Positions 1 to 4,987 of a DNA stretch of 6,046 nt are shown here, piece after piece (the stretch's first letter is position 1; every line of letters begins with the position of its first letter). This stretch comes from an uncultured Oceanobacillus sp. (lineage in GTDB: Bacteria; Bacillota; Bacilli; Bacillales; Amphibacillaceae). Where the stretch lies: positions 1-6,046 of the forward strand of contig CALKWU010000213.1 of assembly GCA_938004015.1 (NCBI GenBank). The letters are read 5' to 3'. Below the pieces are notes generated by a model. The model saw only the letters and a program-made list of their open reading frames with translations. It was not told where the DNA came from and searched no databases. Made by a program: the position numbers and the translations under genes.

Positions 1-435
1 GGCACAAAGCATACACTGACTTTGGATTTGATCAAAGATTACATCGCAAGAGTAAAAGACGATCCGTCACGACTCGATTTTGCCATTTGCTTGAAAGTGG
101 ATGAAACGATGATTGGTGATTTGTCCATCATGGATATTAATGAAGATGATCGTAAAGCCGGTTTTAGGATTGCATTAAGCAATATGGAAGTGACTGGAAA
201 AGGGTATGGGACGGAAGCAATCAAGCTGATATTGCCATATGTGTTTGAAGATTTGAAATTGAATCGTTTGCAACTGGAAGTATATAGCCATAATCCTCGA
301 GCGATTAGAGCTTATGAAAAGTGTGGATTTGTGAAAGAAGGGGTCTTGCGGCAATCCTTGTATTATAACGGAAAGTATTCGGATGAAATCATGATGTCGA
401 TTATTAAAGAGGATTATGAGAAAATGCAAAAATAA
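1..435 (+). CDS. GNAT-family N-acetyltransferase, RimJ/RimL-like (5' end off the window)
   Basis: Predicted acetyl-CoA-dependent N-acetyltransferase of the cytoplasm. The frame stays open to the first base, so the TTG at 22 is probably internal and the true start lies upstream. About 144 C-terminal residues are visible; related proteins usually have about 170-185, so roughly 30 are missing. What is seen: the acetyl-CoA pyrophosphate-binding motif A, GKGYGTEA (visible residues 66-73), then the RimJ/RimL-type LEVYSHNPRAIRAYEKCGF stretch (about 92-110), with the Asn and Tyr expected of the acceptor/CoA side. The C-terminus, with YYNGKYSDEIMMSI, matches the last strands of the Acetyltransf_3 type. 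The acceptor substrate (protein N-terminus, polyamine, amino acid or drug) cannot be told. It ends 32 nt before the downstream regulator with no terminator between, so co-transcription is possible. Family call is firm; function is not. Confidence 0.88.
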   Translation, partial: GTKHTLTLDLIKDYIARVKDDPSRLDFAICLKVDETMIGDLSIMDINEDDRKAGFRIALSNMEVTGKGYGTEAIKLILPYVFEDLKLNRLQLEVYSHNPRAIRAYEKCGFVKEGVLRQSLYYNGKYSDEIMMSIIKEDYEKMQK

Positions 436-467
436 ATATTGTGATGTGGAAAGTTAGGTGGTAATGA

Positions 468-1013
468 ATGAAAAAGAAAATGGAGATTATTCTTCATCCA
501 GTCCGAATGAGAATCATCCAAACTTTTTTAACGGCGGAAAGATTGACGGCACAAGAAATCAATCAGAAATTATCAGATGTCGCAACGCCGACATTATATA
601 GACATTTAAACATGTTACAGGAACATGAAATCATTGAAGTTGTGGAAGAAAACCAAGTAAGGGGGGCAGTGGAAAGGGTTTATGCCTTACCGAATCAGGA
701 TGTCTTTACAAAAGCGGATTTGGAAAAGGCGACTCCGGAAGATCATCTGAATTACTTTTTGACGTTTTTGATGAGTTTGTCCGCCCAGTTCAATGATTAT
801 ATTTCGAGTAGTCATGCCAATCCATTAGAAGATAACTTGTCCTATAGACAAGTGCAAATCCATTTGAGTGATGAGGAGTTTATGGAAATGTTCAAAAAAA
901 TCAGGGAGGCAGTGATGCCCTATTTGAATAATGAGCCAGCGATGGATCGGAAGGTATATACCGTCAGTACGATTTTTTTTCCGAATGAATCTCATGGAAG
1001 GGAGAAAAAGTGA
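468..1013 (+). CDS. ArsR-like winged-helix transcriptional regulator
   Basis: A 181-residue predicted DNA-binding regulator. The N-terminal 75 residues form a winged helix: an HPVRMRIIQTF helix typical of ArsR/HTH_20 proteins (residues 10-20), LTAQEINQKL (26-35), a recognition helix around TPTLYRHLNMLQEHEII (40-56), and a wing ending in ERVYAL (69-74). No ArsR-type metal site (CxC or paired His/Cys motif) is visible in the helices, so metal sensing is unlikely. Residues 85-181 are a helical extension, probably for dimerisation or ligand binding, with no motif I recognise. The ATG at 468 is preceded at 6 nt by AGGTGG (456-461). Its TGA stop overlaps the hydrolase start by one base, so the two are translationally coupled and the regulator probably controls its own unit. 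The name of the regulon and the ligand are unknown. Confidence 0.88.
   Translation: MKKKMEIILHPVRMRIIQTFLTAERLTAQEINQKLSDVATPTLYRHLNMLQEHEIIEVVEENQVRGAVERVYALPNQDVFTKADLEKATPEDHLNYFLTFLMSLSAQFNDYISSSHANPLEDNLSYRQVQIHLSDEEFMEMFKKIREAVMPYLNNEPAMDRKVYTVSTIFFPNESHGREKK
998..1004 (+). promoter_or_regulatory. Ribosome binding site of the alpha/beta hydrolase
   Basis: AAGGGAG lies inside the last codons of the upstream regulator, 8 nt before the ATG at 1013 and only 5 nt before an in-frame GTG at 1010. The spacing and the better start codon favour ATG 1013, which gives a TGATG stop-start overlap with the regulator. Confidence 0.7.
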
Positions 1014-1984
1014 TGGAAGCATTACACAATGAGGAAGTGCGAATTGCCGGGAACGTAACATTAGCCGGGACATTGACGTTTCCTGATATGGAACGGGGAG
1101 AAGTGGGGTATCCTGCCGTTCTCATTCTTCCGGGAACGGGATCTTTGAATCGGGATGGAAATGATGAAAAAGGAAAAATGCCATTGAATCTTTACCGGGA
1201 ATTGGCCGAGTACATGACTTCCCTAGGTTTCGTCACCTTAAGGTATGACAAACGAGGAGTAGGCGCAAGTGAAGGGAAAACTTATGAAACTGGGATGTGG
1301 GATTTGGTCGATGATGCGGAACGTGCAGTGGAATTTTTACGTGAACATCCGCAAGTGAATGCGGACAAAGTGTTCGTGCTTGGCCATAGTGAGGGTACAA
1401 TTTTGGCGACAGCTTTAAATGCCCGCAATCCGGTATCTGGTCTTGTTTTGCTGGCAGGGTCCGGTACAACATTGGACAGTGCTTTAAAAATGCAACAAGA
1501 GTTAGCATACTCCGAATTAGAGAAATTGACAGGTTTTAAAGGATTCCTGATTAATAAATTTAAAATGACGGATAAGCTGAGAAAAAAGAATGAGAAGTTT
1601 TTCGAAAAAATATTGAACAGTGATCGAGACGTGATGAGGATGAACTTTGTCCGTGTCAGCAGCAAGTGGTTCCGCGAGCATTTTACGTATGATATCGTTG
1701 CAGATTATGAAAAAATCACATGTCCGGTCCTTGCCATCACTGGGAAGAAGGATTTCCAAGCAGATTATCGAGCCTTGGAAACTTTGTCGAAGTATATTCA
1801 TAGTCCATTGGAAATTCATGTGATCGAGACGATGAATCATGGCTTGAAAGAACAAAAAGAAGATGTGTCGATCTTGGATGCGAAAAAGTTATTCAAAGCG
1901 GATATTGGTAAAGACTTGCATTCTGAATTGAAACTTCACTTATCGAATTGGTTATTGTTTCAAATGGGAAAAAAGTTGGCTTAA
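1013..1984 (+). CDS. Alpha/beta-fold hydrolase (S33 / dienelactone-hydrolase-like esterase)
   Basis: A 323-residue predicted cytoplasmic serine hydrolase; no signal peptide is seen. The full catalytic machinery is visible: nucleophile elbow GHSEG with Ser126, acid Asp247 in TGKKD, and His276 in MNHG. The oxyanion-side loop LPGTGSLNRDGN (residues 39-50) and the YDKRGVGASEG strand-turn (78-88) are typical of the Hydrolase_4/S33 branch. Residues about 155-225 are rich in Lys, Glu and Phe and probably form a lid over the pocket. Length fits the family. The gene starts within the regulator's stop codon (TGATG), so the two are made together, and a terminator follows about 50 nt after its stop. The regulator may sense the substrate or product of this enzyme, but that is inference. 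The substrate (ester, lactone or peptide) cannot be told from the sequence. Confidence 0.9.
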   Translation: MEALHNEEVRIAGNVTLAGTLTFPDMERGEVGYPAVLILPGTGSLNRDGNDEKGKMPLNLYRELAEYMTSLGFVTLRYDKRGVGASEGKTYETGMWDLVDDAERAVEFLREHPQVNADKVFVLGHSEGTILATALNARNPVSGLVLLAGSGTTLDSALKMQQELAYSELEKLTGFKGFLINKFKMTDKLRKKNEKFFEKILNSDRDVMRMNFVRVSSKWFREHFTYDIVADYEKITCPVLAITGKKDFQADYRALETLSKYIHSPLEIHVIETMNHGLKEQKEDVSILDAKKLFKADIGKDLHSELKLHLSNWLLFQMGKKLA

Positions 1985-2032
1985 AAGGCAGAGGACAATT
2001 GCAACAGGAAAGTTCGAATTTATTATTTCAGC

Positions 2033-2062
2033 AATGGCGCCGATAGATGACGCCATTTTTTT
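2033..2062 (+). terminator. Rho-independent terminator after the regulator-hydrolase unit
   Basis: A 7-bp stem, AATGGCG (2033-2039) with CGCCATT (2051-2057), and an 11-nt loop run directly into a seven-T tract (2056-2062). It sits about 50 nt after the hydrolase stop and separates this unit from the small membrane-protein genes. The complementary strand lacks a matching T-run. Confidence 0.8.
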
Positions 2063-2151
2063 CATTTGAAACGTCCGGATATGACAACATCATTCGGAAA
2101 GAAGGAATTATCGGTTAATTGTTGAAATAAGAAGATAGGGGTTTATGTTTT

Positions 2152-2159
2152 GGAGGTGA
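2152..2159 (+). promoter_or_regulatory. Strong Shine-Dalgarno site of the CXXC membrane protein, oddly close to its TTG start
   Basis: GGAGGTGA is an 8-nt match to the 16S anti-Shine-Dalgarno end. The GGAGG core ends only 3 nt before the TTG at 2160 but 9 nt before the ATA at 2166. An in-frame TGA (2157-2159) directly before the TTG rules out any earlier start, so translation begins at TTG 2160 or, less conventionally, ATA 2166. Confidence 0.7.
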
Positions 2160-2453
2160 TTGGCGATACCGACTTGCCAAAATTGCGGGAAAACATGGTC
2201 TTGGGGACAAACGGTCAAGAGGATTTTTTATTTGAAATGCCCGTATTGCGGCAAAAGGCAATACGAGTCGGCGGAATCCAGGAAAAAAACAAGTTGGTTT
2301 GCGGTGGTTCCATTATTCGTTATACCCATTCCCGTATTTTTCGACATCCCCATCAGTATAAACATCATCTTTGTTGTTGTCATTTTAACCATCATGATTG
2401 CAATCATGCCTTTCATAATCGAATTGTGCAATGAACAGGAACCTTTTGTTTGA
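2160..2453 (+). CDS. CXXC-20-CXXC family small membrane protein
   Basis: A protein of 97 residues from the TTG start. Two zinc-ribbon-like knuckles, CQNC (residues 6-9) and CPYC (27-30), flank a conserved segment with KTWSWGQTVKRIF; the second is followed by GKRQYESAESRKK. This matches the Bacillales 'cxxc_20_cxxc' small-protein family, whose role is unknown. The gap between the cysteine pairs is 17 residues here, shorter than the family name implies. A basic stretch (40-43) leads into two hydrophobic segments (about 46-63 and 66-88), so the cysteine domain probably faces the cytoplasm at a hairpin membrane anchor. Metal binding is inferred from the four cysteines. A GTG-start gene for another small membrane protein follows 33 nt later, probably in the same transcript. 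An overlapping frame (2150-2434) has no such features and is a shadow. Confidence 0.82.
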   Translation: MAIPTCQNCGKTWSWGQTVKRIFYLKCPYCGKRQYESAESRKKTSWFAVVPLFVIPIPVFFDIPISINIIFVVVILTIMIAIMPFIIELCNEQEPFV

Positions 2454-2470
2454 GATATCTATTAATGGAC

Positions 2471-2477
2471 AGGTGAT
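2471..2477 (+). promoter_or_regulatory. Ribosome binding site deciding a GTG start
   Basis: AGGTGAT lies 9 nt before the GTG at 2487. An in-frame TAA at 2463-2465 leaves the GTG as the only usual start codon at a suitable distance. Confidence 0.6.
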
Positions 2478-2486
2478 GATGGTGAC

Positions 2487-2756
2487 GTGAAGAATCGATT
2501 GTTCGGCATTTGGTTATTTATTTTTCTTGGGTTTTTAGTTTGGTTATATTTTGCCACTTCCCCTTCATCCGTTGATAGCTGGTGGTCTGCGATGAAAGAG
2601 AAGCCTTTGGAGCAGCCGGATGGGATGATTCAACTGTTGCCAAGCATAATCGTCGTGTCGCCAATGAGGGTTTTTGTCGGTGTTGGCGTTTTTATGGCGT
2701 TCGGGATGTTGTTATCTTTCTTGACTATAAAGGGAAAAAGAGGGACGAATGACTGA
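2487..2756 (+). CDS. Hypothetical small protein with two membrane segments
   Basis: An 89-residue protein that I do not recognise. The N-terminus, MKNR, is followed by a hydrophobic stretch rich in Trp and Phe (residues 5-22) that could be a signal anchor. A polar, Trp-containing loop of about 35 residues (24-58) follows, then a second hydrophobic segment (60-81), then a basic tail, KGKRG. The positive charges at both ends predict both termini in the cytoplasm and the loop outside. No cysteines, catalytic motif or lipobox are seen. Start is GTG, supported by AGGTGAT 9 nt upstream. It lies 33 nt after the CXXC membrane-protein gene on the same strand and is probably co-transcribed with it. Codon use and composition look like the neighbours. 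It converges on the DegV-family gene 65 nt away. That it is a real gene rests on the ribosome binding site, the membrane pattern and the tidy spacing. Confidence 0.65.
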   Translation: MKNRLFGIWLFIFLGFLVWLYFATSPSSVDSWWSAMKEKPLEQPDGMIQLLPSIIVVSPMRVFVGVGVFMAFGMLLSFLTIKGKRGTND

Positions 2757-2803
2757 TAAAAAAAATATACATGCGGTAAACCAACATCGGTCTGCCGCAT
2801 GTA
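2757..2803 (-). terminator. Rho-independent terminator of the DegV-family gene
   Basis: Nine-bp stem TACATGCGG (2768-2776) with CCGCATGTA (2795-2803); the 18-nt loop can itself form a short ACC/GGT pairing. Read on the minus strand, the stem is followed at once by an A/T stretch with eight T (2765 down to 2758), about 20 nt after the DegV stop. The plus strand has no T-run after the stem, so it would be a poor intrinsic terminator for the converging genes. Confidence 0.82.
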
Positions 2804-2821
2804 GGATAGTGACAAAATGGA

Positions 2822-3673
2822 TCATTCCGTCATAAACAAAACACCTAATGTATTCGGCCCGCAATGGGATGAAATCGTACAACCTGCTCGGGTGATGAGG
2901 ATCTCTTTAAAATCAGCCACTTCTTCCACTGTGTCCTTGACAATATCGATAATTTCCTGAGACGTTCCGGAATGAGTGATGAATACGCGATCCAGCTTTA
3001 AATCCGGCCGGTCTTTCAGCTGGTCTTTCGTATAGCGTTTCAAGACACGTGATAAAGAACCCCGGTATTTTTTCCCGACCGTCATATTGCCATCTGTATT
3101 GTCGACTTTGATGCACGGTTTGATATTCAACAAGTTCGCACTGAAAGCAGTGAGGGCGGAACATCTGCCTCCTTCACGCAAATATGTGAGGGTGTCGATG
3201 ACAAAACTTGCATGGACCTTAGATTTCAGTTCCAGGACTTCCTCATAAATTTGTTTTGCCGGCAACCCTTCAGCGATTCTCTCAGCTGTTTCGATCACGA
3301 GATGACCCATTCCAGTTGACAAATTTCCTGAATCGATGACATGGACATTGCCCAATTCTTCTGCTGCAAGTTTTGCGTTTTGGTGGGAGGATGATAATCC
3401 GGAACCGATACTGATATGAATCACTTCATGTCCTTCATCCGTCCATTGCTTGAAGTAGTCGACATATTCTTGTGGGTTTGGCGCTGCGGTTTTTGGTAAT
3501 ATTTTTTCCTTGTCGAATTGTTCATAAATGAAATCCGGATCGATATCGACACCGTCCCGATAAAGCTTGTCCCCTAAATGGACGTGCAAAGGCATATAGT
3601 TCACATTGTAGCGTTCTTTCAACTGTTCACCTAAATCAGAAGTGCTGTCGGAACTTAAAATGATTTTGGACAT
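2822..3673 (-). CDS. DegV-family fatty-acid-binding protein (FakB-like)
   Basis: A full-length 283-residue cytoplasmic protein. DegV/FakB proteins hold a single fatty acid and, in Gram-positive bacteria, present it to the kinase FakA to make acyl-phosphate for phospholipid synthesis. Family marks in order: IILSSDSTSDL (4-14), KTAAPNP (61-67; the Thr is kept, where many members have TSQP), the GSGLSSSHQNA loop (90-100), HVIDSGNLSTGMG (111-123), TYLREGGRCS (163-172), THSG (233-236) and the C-terminal SSHCGPNTLGVLF (268-280), which carries the His and Gly-Pro expected near the lipid carboxylate. ATG 3673 has TGAGGT 7 nt upstream. A large inverted repeat lies directly before it and a terminator directly after, so it is probably a single-gene unit with its own control. 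No fakA gene is in the window. The bound lipid is unknown, and several paralogues per genome are usual. Confidence 0.93.
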   Translation of the reverse strand: MSKIILSSDSTSDLGEQLKERYNVNYMPLHVHLGDKLYRDGVDIDPDFIYEQFDKEKILPKTAAPNPQEYVDYFKQWTDEGHEVIHISIGSGLSSSHQNAKLAAEELGNVHVIDSGNLSTGMGHLVIETAERIAEGLPAKQIYEEVLELKSKVHASFVIDTLTYLREGGRCSALTAFSANLLNIKPCIKVDNTDGNMTVGKKYRGSLSRVLKRYTKDQLKDRPDLKLDRVFITHSGTSQEIIDIVKDTVEEVADFKEILITRAGCTISSHCGPNTLGVLFMTE

Positions 3674-3688
3674 CTTGATTACCTCACT

Positions 3689-3734
3689 TTGATAGCAAAA
3701 TGTAATAAAAACATGTTTACTTACATTTTATCAA
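3689..3734. promoter_or_regulatory. Nested inverted repeat upstream of the DegV-family gene, possible operator and promoter
   Basis: Perfect 9-bp arms AAAATGTAA (3697-3705) and TTACATTTT (3721-3729) flank a second perfect dyad, AAACATGTTT (3709-3718), whose centre is offset by half a base. Outside the arms TTGATA (3689-3694) is mirrored by TATCAA (3729-3734). On the minus strand TTGATA (3734-3729) could be a -35 box, with a weak -10 (TTTTTA or an overlapping T-rich hexamer) about 17 nt on, so a bound protein would block the DegV promoter. The repeat ends only about 16 nt before the start codon. It matches no operator I know: the 15-nt gap is too wide for TnrA, and it is not a cre or FapR box. 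The ATGT/ACAT units loosely resemble PadR-type sites. Confidence 0.5.
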
Positions 3735-3836
3735 TATACGGAATAAGCTTTCAAACATCTTAGTAGTTTTCTGATACAGAGGATGGATTTTCGTCTGAAA
3801 TGATATATCTGTAACAGAAACAAAAATTGCGAACTA
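3735..3836. other. Spacer between the ArAE-type gene and the DegV operator region
   Basis: This A/T-rich stretch follows the ArAE-type stop on the minus strand. I see no hairpin with a T-run, no gene and no RNA. Transcription from upstream could therefore run into the DegV gene. A short TCTGT-T-ACAGA match near 3808-3818 has too small a loop to be a terminator. Confidence 0.4.
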
Positions 3837-4871
3837 TTACCCAAATTCCTTGCTCCTATCTTCGAAATGTTCCAATTCAAAAAATTCTCCGGCTAAATGA
3901 TGAAAAGAAAATAGTTCATAGAAAAAAGTGAATTTGGCAGGTAAATCCGACGGCTGGTCCGGTTTGTTTTTCACCATGCGTCCCCAAATGTAATGGGTGA
4001 TCAAGCTTTTGTTTTCCTCATATTTTTGCTTGTCAAATGGTTGTTGATTAAGGAATAATGCCGCAAGTTCGCTGACAATCGCTTGAATGACTTCTTTTTC
4101 TTCACCCGTCCACGTCAAGCCGTCATGTGAATGTTGCGCCAATTGATGCAGTTCTCCATGCATTTTACGTAATAAAGCCGCTTGTTTTTCAATACGTTGT
4201 AACTTCTCTTGTGCATGTCTTCGATGACGGCGATAATTACTGTCACTTTTTTCATAACCAACTAACGTATCAAGAGTTTGTAATTCCTTATCCAGTTTTG
4301 CGAGAGTTGCTTTACATGCGGTTTGACTGGATGTTATGTCTTTCGTTGCTTCCACGGTTAATCCGTTCAATACATTTGCGAACTGTTTCGTTATCTTTTT
4401 CATTTGCTCGGAAATTTCCGCTCGGTAATCCGGTGGTAAGACGAACATGTTCACAACGGTTGAAACGGCCAACCCGATGGTCGTCGTCCCCAATCGGATT
4501 AAAAAAGCGATGAAAAAATGTTCGTGGACGACTTCAATCATAGCGACGGAGGTTAATGTCGCCACGAGCAATCCGGCGTGGAGATTCAATTTATAACAAG
4601 TGGCGATCGTCAATACAGCCGCCAAGGTGTAGGTGATCGGCGAATTGCCGAATAAAGAAATGAATGTGACCGCATAAGCAGAGCCGATTGCTGAAGCGGG
4701 AAACCGTACCATCCCTTTCTTGATCGAGTCGGAAATCGTCGGCTCTACTGTGACGATGGCGGTAATGACCGCAAATACAGCCGGCCAGCCGAGCCATTCA
4801 CAAATCAAAGCCGTGAGAAAGATAGCCACACCTGTTTTGATGATTCTGCTTCCTTCAACTAGTTTTTTCAA
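3837..4871 (-). CDS. ArAE/FUSC-type membrane protein (aromatic acid exporter family, DUF939-like)
   Basis: A 344-residue integral membrane protein. The N-terminal half (about 1-145) has hydrophobic segments near 11-28, 30-45, 58-75, 79-92, 98-113 and 119-145. It carries the family look of the aromatic-acid-exporter domain: RIIKTGVAIFLTALIC at the start, then WPAVFAVITAIVTVEPT (29-45), and an end in NMFVLPP. Residues 150-344 are a charged, helical cytoplasmic domain with likely coiled coil (about 186-245) and a His/Arg-rich patch, RRHRRH (214-219). Similar Bacillus proteins are annotated as aromatic acid exporters, but the substrate has not been shown for them. The start is TTG (4871-4869): AGAAAGGA ends 9 nt before it, and an in-frame TAG (4889-4887) closes off anything earlier. 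It lies 116 nt after the aminotransferase stop and 163 nt before the DegV gene; no clear terminator follows it. Confidence 0.85.
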   Translation of the reverse strand: MKKLVEGSRIIKTGVAIFLTALICEWLGWPAVFAVITAIVTVEPTISDSIKKGMVRFPASAIGSAYAVTFISLFGNSPITYTLAAVLTIATCYKLNLHAGLLVATLTSVAMIEVVHEHFFIAFLIRLGTTTIGLAVSTVVNMFVLPPDYRAEISEQMKKITKQFANVLNGLTVEATKDITSSQTACKATLAKLDKELQTLDTLVGYEKSDSNYRRHRRHAQEKLQRIEKQAALLRKMHGELHQLAQHSHDGLTWTGEEKEVIQAIVSELAALFLNQQPFDKQKYEENKSLITHYIWGRMVKNKPDQPSDLPAKFTFFYELFSFHHLAGEFFELEHFEDRSKEFG

Positions 4872-4880
4872 TGACCAAAT

Positions 4881-4888
4881 TCCTTTCT
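4881..4888 (-). promoter_or_regulatory. Ribosome binding site deciding a TTG start
   Basis: On the minus strand AGAAAGGA ends 9 nt before TTG 4871. It supports the TTG as the true start of the ArAE-type protein; no ATG or GTG is available in frame between it and the upstream in-frame stop. Confidence 0.6.
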
Positions 4889-4904
4889 ACCATGTGAGCG
4901 ATGA

Positions 4905-4932
4905 CGTATACTATTATTCTCTGATAGACCAA
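4905..4932 (-). promoter_or_regulatory. Possible sigma-A promoter of the ArAE-type gene
   Basis: On the minus strand TTGGTC (4932-4927) is followed after 16 nt by TATACG (4910-4905), which would start transcription about 30 nt before the TTG start codon. Both boxes are imperfect. A second -35-like TTGAAA (4944-4939) has a 19-nt spacer to a weak GAATAA. This is a guess from consensus only. Confidence 0.3.
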
Positions 4933-4987
4933 TCGTTATTTCAAGATGTTGCGCTGTTTCGAGATTTACGACAGTGAGTTTCAAAAC

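Noticed and set aside
2066..2149. Promoter for the CXXC gene, for example TTGAAA (2066-2071) or TTGAAA (2122-2127) with TATGTT (2144-2149)
   Set aside because: The first has no good -10 at a normal distance. The second would start transcription within or after the ribosome binding site. A promoter is expected here after the terminator, but I cannot place it.
2393..2408. Perfect 16-bp palindrome CATGATTGCAATCATG
   Set aside because: It lies inside the second membrane segment of the CXXC protein and follows from a repeated Ile-Met codon pattern (I-M-I-A-I-M). It has no loop, no T-run and no position suited to control of a neighbour.
2150..2434. A 94-residue overlapping frame rich in His and Cys near its end
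   Set aside because: It shares the ribosome site region of the CXXC protein but runs in another frame through its membrane segments. The His/Cys run comes from reading hydrophobic codons out of frame.
3713..3764. Short plus-strand reading frame of about 16 codons starting in the palindrome
   Set aside because: It has no ribosome binding site, is very short, and lies in an A/T-rich regulatory spacer.
4127..4513. A 128-residue plus-strand frame opposite the ArAE-type gene, and similar long frames opposite the aminotransferase
   Set aside because: They lie antisense to well-supported genes, have no recognisable domain and no good ribosome site, and their composition fits reverse reading of the real genes.
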